A stretch of DNA of 64,000 bases from Lucifuga dentata (Eukaryota > Chordata > Actinopteri > Ophidiiformes > Bythitidae). The DNA lies in assembly GCA_014773175.1 (NCBI GenBank), contig VXCM01000068.1, forward strand, positions 186,001 to 250,000, written 5' to 3'. Of the stretch, positions 1-11,700 are shown piece after piece. Numbering within the stretch: position 1 is the stretch's first letter; each line of letters starts with the position of its first letter. The notes under the pieces are model-generated. The model saw nothing but the letters and a program-made list of their open reading frames with translations. It was not told the DNA's origin and made no database searches. The position numbers were made by a program, and so were the translations under genes.

Positions 1-732
1 ACAGACCATCAAAACAGGTAAAGGTAAATGATACCTGCTGTTCCTGAACCGGAATGAATAAAATCTCTTGAGAATATTGATAAAGTAACTGGAAAGAGGA
101 AAGAGGAAGTATTTTCTTTTACTTTGTTTCATCCTGAATCCTGATATGCATCTAAATCCATTATCCGTGACACATTGTTCTGCAGTAATAATTATTTAAA
201 TGCATCATAGAAACCCATTCAGCAGTAATTCATCCCTGCAACCTGATTCTCTTACTGCTAATTGGAGAAGCGATGTTGTTACAGCGCTCATGTATTTTGA
301 CAGAGTTGTGTTACAGCATTTGTTTGTACAAATGAAGATCCAGCCTCATATGTCACAAATCATGCTGACGAATCATCAAGATAATTACACATGTGCACTC
401 ATCATCATGTGCACACACCCTGGCTGCATTTCTGACACACTTAAGTGCAGATGAAACACTCGTTCAGTTGTGTATCTTAGATAATATGTGATGACAAAAC
501 GCAGAATTACAGCGACCTTCATCCCTTTTTATAGTCAGAAATTGTCCTGAAGTAGGAACATAATTAGGCCAAATGCTGCTGCTGCTGTTGCTGCTGTCCT
601 CTTTTCAGCCCAGATATCAGTCATTGTTTTGCTCACTATTAGTAGTGAATAGTACTAGTATTCACTCCACTGACAGTGTATGACTTGTGATAATGTTTAC
701 ATAAGAGGATATATCATCAAAGGACATTTTCC

Positions 733-765
<33 letters not shown>

Positions 766-851
766 CACCAGCATATTTGTATTTAAGATATAGAAACTTT
801 ATTGATCTGCATTGGGGAAATTGGTTACCTTATTGGTTATCGTCTGTGGTC

Positions 852-984
852 AGGAGCTGTTTCAGATATTTTAAATTTTTTATACTTTTTTTTTTATCAG
901 GGGTTAATTTGCTGAGCNAGGAGCTGTTTCAGATATTTTAAATTTTTTATACTTTTTTTTTTATCAGGGGTTAATTTGCTGAGC
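852..984. repeat. Duplicated contig end around single N (66 bp x2)
   Basis: Bases 852-917 and 919-984 are the same 66-bp sequence, separated only by an N at 918. This looks like two overlapping contig ends that were not merged rather than a biological tandem repeat. Confidence 0.85.
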
Positions 985-1245
985 ACTGAATGCTCTGCTG
1001 ACACACTCAAACACACATTCACACCTGGAAGCTACGCAGTCAAACCATAGGCTTCTCTGCTGGCCACTGAGCAGCTCCAGCAGCATTTGGGGATTAGGTA
1101 CCTTGCTCAAGGGCACATCAGTAGTGATAATGAGGGAGGGAAAGGTGCTTCTCTTCACCTTCCCAACCCAGATTTCTCCTGCCAGTCCAAGCATTGAAGG
1201 TGACCTTTCAGGCACAAGCTTGCTTCTCTAAGGCCACTGCCGCCC
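985..1245. repeat. Dispersed fish repeat, SINE/short-element type
   Basis: The segment contains a box reading 'ACCTTGCTCAAGGGCAC' (about 1101-1117) and ends in 'GGCCACTGCCGCCCC'. Both resemble boxes I associate with a very common dispersed repeat in teleost genomes. The family is not assigned, and it is recognised by pattern only. Confidence 0.45.
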
Positions 1246-3786
1246 CATTTTTATACATTTGTCATATGTTCTGTAATATAAATAATGCAGTGTAATATTT
1301 ATCACAATTCTTTCATCTGTAAAGTGTCATGAGTGGTATTTACATTCATTTCAGCCACATTTTCAACTTGCTTATTCAATAATGTAATGGATGGAGTAAC
1401 AAGCTGCAGAGGAAATGTGTTTGCATGCAGCTGGACTGAGGGAGGATTTTGTCATTGGCATAAATAAAACAACCCCTTAAATGTTAATATTATGTCACTG
1501 GGATAAAATTATTTGTACAGTCGCTTTTGTTATTAAAATGATGCAATCAGTGGAAAAACTGCACAGATTGTCACTGACGTAACAGGTTTTTTTAGTTACT
1601 TGGAACAGATATCAGCCAAGACAAGCAAAAGTCACTGACTCTCATTCACACAAACATACACAAACAAAAGCATAGTTCTGTATGTTGTGTGTTGTTGCAA
1701 CTTTTGAAAAGGCCCTCTGGGGTGGTCTCAAATAAATTTTTCCTGAAAATTCTTGATTCTAGAAAAGAATCTAATCTAAAAGAATTTAGCAAAAGGTCTA
1801 AAATAAATTATAAAAAGTTGTACATTTTCTATTTGATTATAGAATATTCTAGAAAATAAAAGAAAGCCTCCAGAAATCAGCAAACAATATGTCAAAAATG
1901 ACTTTAGACTCCAGAGGGTTAAACAATTTTCATTTATCATTAAAAACCCAACAACTGGGCAGGAGGGAAGATGTGGGCAGTGAATTTACTTTTTTAAGAA
2001 TGTGAAAGCTTTAATTTCATACACATGCAGCATCAGTACTGTCCATTCAGCCTGTCTGCCAGTGGACTATTTTCTCCATCCCTATTCGTGTCTACGCTCT
2101 GTTTTGTCATTATCAGAATTTGAGTCCATAATTGGGTTCTTTCACACAAAGATTATGCTGGGCTGAGTAAAAATGTTAATCCTAATTAGATGATATCCTG
2201 TTCATAAATTCAAGTCAATGATTTGGGAAAGTAGGTGCACCAAGCCTTTGCATCAGGCATCACTGTTTTCTACTATGGCATTCATTTTAAGCAAACCGAA
2301 ATCTAAAATCTAAAAAAGCATCTATTTGTCTGAGTTGTTCAATTATAAATTGTGTAATCTGAATTCAAAATGTGCAGCGCTGATAATATTCACAACATAT
2401 ATTGAAGAAGCTTCAGCATTGATGCTTTAGCAACCTGGTTTTCAAGCAAAATCATTTTGACAACCTTCAGCAAAGAATGTGATTGGATCCCAAAGATGAG
2501 GCCCTAGAATATGGGGAAGTAAAATTCTTAATGGAACTAGGATCTAAGGAAGATCTTGTGGCAGCATCTCCCTTTGTCATTTGTGTCCAGGTCATTATTA
2601 GTACCCCTGTCACAAGACATTTGAGGCCCTGAACACAAACACTCTCCTTAGCTATAATTTCAACAATAGTAGGCCAAATTTGATCAAAATAATGGCTGCG
2701 ATCACTGATTCAGCAGAACAGATATGTGATAAGAGTATAGTAACATAGATGACTTCATTTACATTAATTGCTAAATAAGAACAACGCATAAAAATACAGA
2801 ACGTCACCATTTAACTGACTCATTCGTCCAAAATGATCCCTGTCGAGAAATAATCCCTTTGTGAGCTGTGAAGGCTGGTTGAAGCCTTAATTGCAGCCGT
2901 TTTTCATTTTGACTTCCGCTGCTGTTTGCTTGTGTGACTCCTGTTGAGGTTATAGAACGTCTTTCCTGCTCTCTCAGCCCCAGGAGGGTGCATGTAAACA
3001 CCATGACACATTTGTTATTATCCAATCATTCCACCCTCTACCCAGTGAACGTGAGAGAAACGAGAAGTGGTAGCTGTTAGTGTGACATGACTATTCACAG
3101 AAAGAACGATTTGGCTGTTGGTTCGTCACACACAGGAAAAGTGAACATTTTTGAACCGTTATTCTCAACGTTCACGTTTCTTCCCTTCGTATTTCCTTTT
3201 TTCATTATCAATTCCACCTTCACCAAGTCCTACCATATCTCTGAGTCCCAGGGGTATTTTTGTGCAATATCTCATACACCCCAACACACTGTCTCTCATG
3301 GTCACCTTCACATTTTCACAAGCACACTGACACACGGTACCACTGATTTTGATCTACATCCAGTTGTTGTGATGGTGGTGGCGCTGACGTCACCAATAGT
3401 AACTGTGAGGCCATTGGCTGGAGGAAACAACAGACATCACGTTGCACCTCACCATATAGAGATGGAGAGGCTGAAAATGAAATGAAAAGATTTTAGGTCA
3501 GGAACAGTAGAGGAGCTCAGCTCAACATGACAGGGAAAATACAGGAGGGGAAGACCAAATTCATGCAGAGAATATTTCAGTATTCAGTGACCAAATGACA
3601 GTAGGTAGAGAGACAGGATAACAAAGTCTGGGGACGATGGGGAGAGAATGTATTAGAGAAAGGGGACGATGAGAAAGAGAGAGAGAGGAGAGAGACAGAG
3701 AGATTAAAGCTGAAAAATAGTTGGTGCCAAAGGGAAATGAGAGAGAAAGAGATCAAATTGGAGACATTCTGCAGAGACACAGTGCT

Positions 3787-3790
3787 TGCT

Positions 3791-3822
<32 letters not shown>

Positions 3823-3900
3823 TCTCCCCCTCTCTCCCCCTCTCCNNNNNNNNNNNNNNNNNNNNNNNNNNNNNNNNNNNNNNNNNNNNNNNNNCCCCCC
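3787..3900. repeat. CT-rich microsatellite with 49-N assembly gap
   Basis: A (CT)n tract grades into CCCCCTCTC units, then 49 N (3846-3894), then a C run. The gap sits in low-complexity sequence, so the true repeat length is unknown. All long frames reported across it are repeat artefacts. Confidence 0.9.
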
Positions 3901-5402
3901 CATCCTCTTGGCTCATTTTGCACCAACCCACTCCCACGTGTGCCCACCCGATCATCCTGTCACACTCCTTCCCACTTCCCTCACTAAATGCCGTACATGG
4001 ACCAAAGGCATGCATTATACCCAGGAGGCACCAGGTTATTGGTGGACTGAAAAACGTGCACGTTACCGTGCACCTTTGCTTTTTAGAGGCAGTGCTCCTC
4101 TCTGCATGAAAGTCATGGCCTCGTCTCTTGAAGGTCATGTGAATAATTATCGAGAGAGTTCTGTTGTTACTCTGTCTCCAAGCAGAAAAATATATTTTAA
4201 AAATGTGGTTCTTTCCTGTATTTAAAAAAATACACAACAGTGATATTTTTTGGTGTGTCACATCTCTCATTTCTACCGCCAGTGACTGATGGATCTGTGT
4301 CGAACTCACATCGAGCTGTATGTCAGCTTTCTAAGGTTCAGACACAAGGTCACCACATCACCCACATGGCTGCTTTTTTTTATTTGTTGGATATGCTAAT
4401 CCGATTTTGTATTAATTTTGTGTCATGTTTTGGGATGAACAGAGTGCAGCAAGAGCAAGAGATCAGTTGGCATTGTGGCTGCTGTAATGTCTTTATTAGG
4501 CTTTTCTGTTGCTGAAGTTTGAATATGTGGTGAGCTGATTTCTATTCAGTGATGTTGGTCATCATGCTAATCAGTTCTTCTTTATTTATTTTATCTTCAA
4601 ATCAGACATTGTAAGTTTTTCATGAACTGGGCATTGTTTGAATCATCACAGTCTTCAATCACCAGCAGAGAACAGCAAATTTGTTAATGATTTATTATTC
4701 ACACAATAATGGCTTTGATGATTACTTGAATGGGATTAATTCTTTATTTCTGCACCTCTGTGTATGTCCAGTCTCATTTCAGACCCTCTGTTGGTACTTT
4801 TGTTATTCTTTCTTAATAACTTTTGCAGGACTTTTATGGACAACTTTTATGGACAGTGCAGTGGTTTCTTGTGTAGCAGGTGCTCAGAGGTGATAGCTGG
4901 ATGGCGAGCAGGCGGCTCTGGTACAAGCTGATAGCATGATCAGATGTGTCCGAGCTTATTTTCTCTTATTCTATTTATGAGTTACTGTCAGAGCTGTAGG
5001 AAGTGAGATGAGGAAGAGAATAAAAAGGTGAATGAATGGACTGTTGTTTCTTTGATTTCTTTTTGTGTCGTTGCCATATAATTTCTTTCATTCCTCTGCT
5101 TATTTGTTTTCAATGAGAAGGCAGGTAATTAAACAGTCGTGATGGTGGGAGCCTGAGTGACTTGCTCACTTCTCCTGCTCAGTCAACAGAATCTCCTGAC
5201 AGTTCCACCCTCATCAGCTCAATCGACTTGTCGTCTGTGAAAGAGGTTGCATGTTGTGCTGCCCAGTGTCTCTGAATAGAAAACCTCCTCCTTATGTCCT
5301 CAGCTCCTTTTTATTTTCCTTGAACATTACATTACATAATTTGTGGTGTTACAGGGTCACCATTGTGGTCCTGATGAAATATTTGAAAAAGGGTTTTGAT
5401 TC

Positions 5403-5597
5403 TCAAATCCATGCACGCTCATCATTTTCCACCATGTACTCAGAGAGAGCCTCTTCCAGAAAGTTTGGGTCCTGGCTCATCTTGTCCATCGGTGTGTTGA
5501 AGTGTCTTTGCAAAGCCAGAGCCTGCAGGAACACAGCTTTCAGCACAGGGGAGGGAGTCCAGACTCCAGTTGTGTTCCATCTCCCTTGCTTATGTGT
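5403..5597 (-). pseudogene. Unidentified coding-like fragment, possibly a terminal exon
   Basis: Read on the minus strand, a frame open from about 5597 down to a TGA at 5403-5405 encodes about 60 residues that look like a real amphipathic protein end. It includes WTPSPVLKAVFLQALALQ, then RHFNTPMDKM, then an acidic tail ending ENDERAWI. An AATAAA (plus-strand TTTATT near 5310) lies about 90 bases after the stop, as expected for a last exon. I found no upstream exon, because the next coding sequence at higher coordinates is the opposite-strand inpp5j exon. It may be a 3' exon of a gene with distant exons, or a retrocopy fragment. I do not recognise the family. Confidence 0.4.
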
Positions 5598-5779
5598 TTT
5601 AACATTCTGTTCAATAGCTGCTATCTGCCTTCTCCCACATCATTTTGTGATTAACTTGCTATACAATCTGGTTATGCTAAATCTGGGGGGTGGCCTCAAA
5701 ATTCTGGCCTGTAGTGTATTTTTTGGAAATGATTTTGGAAATGCAATTTATAATTTTTTTGTTACAGACATTTTAAGAA

Positions 5780-8700
5780 ATGGACCAAGATAATCAAAGC
5801 CAAAGCCAGGAGCGAGCAAACAAACCATGTGGACCAGGAGAAGCTTTAACATCCACTCCAGGACCACTACAGGATACAGCTACCCTAGCCACCGAACCCA
5901 CTGCCAGCCAGCCTGCAGCTCCTATCAGACCCCGACGGCCCCAGAGAACCCCCAGAGTAGAGGGTTCTGTGGATGTCTCTGAACCAAAAACTGAACCCAA
6001 AGCTGAACCCTCAGCGGTGGCCAGCCAGGGTGAGTGCACTCCTGATGGTGCTGCGACTAGTCGTCCCAAGCCCTCACGTCCTGCCCCGGCCAGGCCCTTA
6101 GGGGACCACACTGCGCCCACCGCGAAGGCTGGTCCTAAAGGCCCAGCCCACCACCCAGTCAGGGCCGCCTCTGTCCCTGACCCAGCTGCTATCAAACCTG
6201 TTCCGCCTCACCTCAACCCTGACGCACAGAGAGCCTTCTCTGTCACAGGCACGGCTGACACACAGCCCCAGACTGTGGAAGACTTCAGGCAAGTTGTCTG
6301 TTCTTTGAGTCCCATCATGCACATCACAACACGTCTCCACCTGACATAGCTTTTAATTTTCAGAAAGCTTAGAATGATTAACCTTGGTACGCTAGTACTG
6401 TATGTATTTATTCACATGCATGACTATAGAAAATATAATAATTCTGGTGAATTGCTAAATGTTGTGATCACATTCAAATAATAAAGAATTTACTATTACT
6501 ATCGGTAATCAGTAATAACAAATTGCTCAAAATGGAATATTTGCCTGAGTCTGTGCTTGCTTAATGATTTGGCACTAAAACATGTTCTGACACAGATGAT
6601 TTTCTGCTCTAATACATACTCAGTCTGTTCTTTTTTGTTTTGCACAATGTTACATTTGGCCCAAGATGGCCTTTGTAAGGTTTCTCTCTTCTTTTCCTGC
6701 TGAATGCTCCTGTATTCTTTCTAAATTTTGGATCATTTGGGTGTATTTCAAGGTTTTGGTTTGGAATGTATTTCACACTGGGACCTTTAGAGGGACTCTA
6801 GATGTAACAAACACCTGCAACTGTGCCCTTATCACAGTTTGGTCTGCTGTCACAATAGTAAACACAAAAAACCGCTGCGTGTTCATTTCCATTTGTAGTT
6901 CAGGTAAAATCACCTGTGTTCACTGGATAAATATACAACAAATTATTACATTTTGATTATCTAAAAATGTAACATATGGAAATTTTAATATATTGCATTT
7001 TTGAATAATCATGCAATTAACAGCATATAAAGTGGTCATGTAATCGTTTATACATCCTTTGGTTCAGACCAATCTGTCTGGAAGCCACCCTAATTTATGG
7101 CGTTACTTAAACTTATTGAAAGAGCAGTTGCAGGAAATCAACGTCATCACAGAGAATTAGTTTGTACTCAGTATTTTCATTATTTCTTCTATTATGTTCA
7201 ATTTGTTCAGTTAGATGAATGATCATTACATAAATTAACTGATCCTCATATATTCAATTCAGACAAATCAAATGTTTAGCCAGGAGTCATATATTGTTCT
7301 ATACTGAGATGTGCTGTTAATGTGCAATATAATGAATTGATACATTCCACCCACAGTGTGCAGAGTCATGATATTTGACTGTGTATGACTTAAAGATAAC
7401 ATGCCCCCTCCTTTGCCAACAGGGTGCATATAATTACTTGGAATGTGGGTTCAGCCCAGCCCCCTGATGACATCACTGCCTTGCTGGGGCTGAATGTGGG
7501 TGATGGAAACACAGACATGTACATCATTGGGTGAGTGATTTGTGGCGGCAGCAGTCATCAGTTTCTTCCACATACAGCTGTCGTTCCATTTCAGTTGACT
7601 TACCTTCACTGACACTGTAGACACTAATGAGCAGTCAGGTCCATTTTAAACCACAGTGAGTGTTTTTATGGCTACAATCTGCTTCTTTTTATTAATCCTG
7701 CATTTACTTTATCAAAGCTCTCTCTCTGCAGCATTCTGTCTGACGTACCAATGTTGACCCTTGTGCATTGTTGTGTGTTGTTATTTCTCAAGGCTGCAGG
7801 AAGTGAACTCTATGATTAACAAGAGGCTGAAAGATGTCCTCTTTACAGACCAGTGGAGCGAGGTCTGCATGGAGAGACTCAGCCCCTTTGGTTACGTGCT
7901 GGTCAGTAATGGCTGTTTTCTATACACACACATATGCACACTCACATATTAAAATGCTAAACAGCTTGTACCCGTGCATAATATGGGTTTGCTGATGGGA
8001 TCTCTGCTTCCTGCCGCTGTGTCTTGGTCTCCCTCTGTGTGCCTCTCTGCCTGTCTCCCTGTTTCTTTTTCTCTCTTTCTCACCTTTTTTTTTTTTTTTT
8101 TTTTTTTTTTGCATACACATTTCCAACATGGAAGCATGAGAGCCAATAGATTTCATGTACAGTATGTATGTCATTCAACTAAAGCTTGACATTAAATAGT
8201 GAATTTTTCTACACCATGCTATACATAATAAAACTATGAAAAGGCAATCAAAGTTGTAGGAAATATTAGTACATATACCATAATACTGTATGTCGTAGAC
8301 GACACTAATAACATCTAAAAACATATAAAAAATATCTGTTGAAGTTGAACTCATCCAACAACTTACTTTGGAGTCGTACAATACTGTTGCACTGTGGGTG
8401 GTGTTACTCTGTCTGAATCAGAAACGATGCTTGGCTCTGTTGAGCCAAAGAGCATGAATCAGCTGTCGAGCTGCGAGAGCTAGACAACTGTCTCCCAGGG
8501 TGCTGTTTTATTTTTGGATCACGTTGTTGTCAGTGCTGATAGGCCTGTGACAATGAGACTGATGCTGTCCTCCAGCTATCTCATGGCCTGCTCCTCCAGC
8601 TTAAACCTTGTTAAAATCATTTTGATGTGACCTTTTGTGCCCTTGATGTGGATATTAATACTGTGAGCTGGTTGTTTTAGTTTGAGTTTGTTAAGTAGAA

Positions 8701-11700
8701 GGATTTACATGGTGGTGTCACTAGGACATTGTCTAGTCATAACATGGCGGACAGATATGGAGTAACTTGACACTCTATCTGTTGTGTCCACTCACTGCCT
8801 GACCCACTGCCAAGTTCAAACTGTTACTGCAAGCACATGAAAGCTTGCTAAAATCAACTGCTCGCTGCAGAAATGGACTGCCACATTTTCCACCACAATG
8901 TGCTGATTGTGATCATTATTTCTGTGCGATAAGCTACAAAGTAGATGCACCATTCTCCAAAGACTTTTTGGTCCCAATCTCAAATTGTACTGTGGCACCC
9001 CCCTATTGTGAAAAATGTTGCATATTTGAAGTGTTTATTTTTCAATTGCCCTTTCTTTTTCACATTTTTGTGCTCATTTGTATTACAGACTGGAATCACT
9101 AAGTCTTTATTTTGAACTTCATCTGAACTTTTTCTTCCTTAACTGAATTATACTTTCCACACGGACATGAGCTGACACGGAAACGTTATAAGCAGACGCG
9201 TGGAGCTTACTCACAGCTTTTCTTTTCAGTTGTGTGTGCTTTACATGCTCACACTTTGCCTTTCACACACGCACTTGTCTTTGGTCTTAAATGTCTTTTC
9301 TGTTCTAAGCCAACATAGCTTGACCTTCAGAAGCTCCTCTGTTTTTTCACTGATGTCAACCCTAGTATGCCCAGGCAGACTTTATGCACAAATACACACA
9401 CACAGACAGTCTTATTGTGTCCATACATACCACAAATACCCTGAACTGGGTTCACTTTACGGTTCAGTGGAATCCATTACGCAACAAAATTGTCCAAATA
9501 GCCCGTTAGCATGCATGTCTCACATGGTGATGTATGCCACCATTACTGTCCATAGGGCATTATAGGTGGGGTGTGATCATTCTTCAAAGGGCTGTGTTTG
9601 GCATTTGGGGTATGCATACGACTGGAGAAAGGGAAACTCATCGAAATATCATAAATATCTGTTAAGGGGCCTGACATGCCATGCAAATACTATGACTTGT
9701 TCCACTTTAACAAATGCACTTCATCGTCCTGTCCTCTTATGGCATACAGATGTCAACGGCTGCATAATATACACTGAGTAACATAACAAATGCCTTGAGA
9801 TGTGTGAAGAAAGGAAAGGTCTGACCCATAAGTGCCTAAGGTGCATAGACTACATCACACTTCCATCCACGTGTTGGTTTGCTGTTTAGACATTGAGGGT
9901 ACACTGCATGTTATGACCTCACTGCATGTTATGATCTCCTTAATGCGCATGCAGTATAGTGGAAGAGTGGGGCCTTGGGATCCTCCAGGGCAAAATGGAA
10001 ATGCAGAGAGTTAGAAAGAGCAATAGTGAGTGAGACAGGCAGAGAAAAAAAAGTGAAGCAGGAGAAATGGACACACAGCTACACTGGACTCAAAGAATTT
10101 GCTTATTGAAATTTTAGGTTCAGTAAAACAGATGTTTATCTCCAACTAATACAGTTATCCTATTGTGCAAATGTATTTTACCGCTTCTATTACACATGCA
10201 AAGTGATTCCTCATATCCCCCACAGTTTACTGAGTCTGCTATCTTGATCATGTATGTCTCTCTTTGTCATTCTGTCTGTCTTTCAGGTGACGTCCCAGAG
10301 GATGCAGGGTTTGTTGCTGCTAGTCTTTGCTAAGTACTACCATCTGCCCTTCCTCCGCGGAGTCCAGACTGAGACCACCCGCACTGGCCTGGGGGGTTAC
10401 TGGGTGAGACACTTACTGACACCTTCTCTGTNGACTGAGACCACCCGCACTGGCCTGGGGGGTTACTGGGTGAGACACTTACTGACACCTTCTCTGTTAT
10501 TAACACTGCATTATGGAAGTAGAACAGTGGACTACATCTCTGTTAGATTTTTTTAAGTCTAAGCCATCATCATTTTTAAGATCATGGTCGCTGTCCCTAA
10601 TATAGATCGGAAGAACACTTTTCTCAGTACAAGCTATAGTGGGAAAAGTGTGGTGTAGTGGGAAAATCTAGATCGGAAGAACACTTTTTCCACTATAGCT
10701 TGTAGTACTGCTTCCTTCATAACAGTGCAGGATGATTGAGGCTAGCTTTGTCCAGACTAAACAATTATGTTGGTGTGCATTTGCTGTGCTCAGAACTCTT
10801 AATAGATTTCAGCAAAATTATGCTGAGCGAAGCCTTGCTGCTGTCCTCAGATAGGCATCAGCACATTCTGCAGACCTTATACATTGTGTGTGTTTTTGTG
10901 GGTCAGAGCAGTTGGGAGAACAGCGGGAGGAAATCTGAAGACTCATCCTGTCTCCCCACTATGCACCTTACAGCTTGCTTTAAATATTAATAATGTTCAG
11001 TGACACTTGATAATAAAACTTCCTGTTTCTCTCTGCCAAAGACACGCAATACTACAGTGGAAACATACCAATGTCTGCTCACTGTCATTATTAATCCTTT
11101 TGTCACTAACTATATTCTTTCAATACATCTATCCATTCATTCATTCATTTAACCACAAGTCCACCCAAAACCCAGGGTTCCAGGGAAATGTGAAGAAATA
11201 TAAAACTCTCCTGTCTTCTCAGCAGTTTAATATGACTTTACCCTCCTCCTGCTTATCTGTGTTACAGGGGAACAAAGGTGGCATTAGCGCCCGCATGTCA
11301 GTGTTTGGCCACACTATCTGCTTCCTCAACTGCCACCTGCCGGCTCACATGGAAAACTCAGAGCAGCGCATGGAAGACTTTGAGAGCATCTTGCAACAAC
11401 AGCAGTTTGAGGGCCAGGCTTCCACTGGGGTTCTTGACCACGAGTAAGTCAACACAGATAAACACAATCACACACGTTCATGTGCATATACAGTATGTTT
11501 TTTTTTTTTCCTCTCAATTTGGAATGGCAGCCAAGTATCACCTCTGATCTACATGGATTCTCCAGCCTATTCTTTCCCCTTACAGTAGGGAGCTTCACAT
11601 TTGGCACAAACAGTACCAAGTGTGTTTGTTTGGGTCCTGCCAAGACTCATTTACAGTTACTTTATGTCTGTGACTGTTGGGCAATAAATAAAATCATCCT

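Larger units (their letters stand above)
1..5250. other. Intergenic region, no gene recognised
   Basis: No reading frame here looks like a conserved protein, and frames of up to about 130 codons are scattered on both strands without splice or codon support. The stretch holds a poly-A run (about 736-763), a duplicated contig end around an N at 918, a dispersed repeat at about 985-1245, and a CT-rich microsatellite with a 49-base N gap (3846-3894). One or more 5'UTR exons of the inpp5j-like gene could lie here, because its first coding exon has a splice acceptor 12 bases before the ATG. I cannot place them. Confidence 0.6.

Noticed and set aside
3577..4309. Overlapping long frames on both strands across 3.6-4.3 kb
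   Set aside because: They run through the CT microsatellite and the 49-N gap and consist of Arg/Glu or Ser/Leu repeats, with no conserved domain.
5794..6340. Minus-strand frames of 80 and 133 codons
   Set aside because: They are antisense shadows of the Pro/Ala-rich first coding exon of the inpp5j-like gene.
7920..8189. Short frames rich in Lys or Phe around 8.1 kb
   Set aside because: They are translations of a poly-T/pyrimidine tract in an intron.
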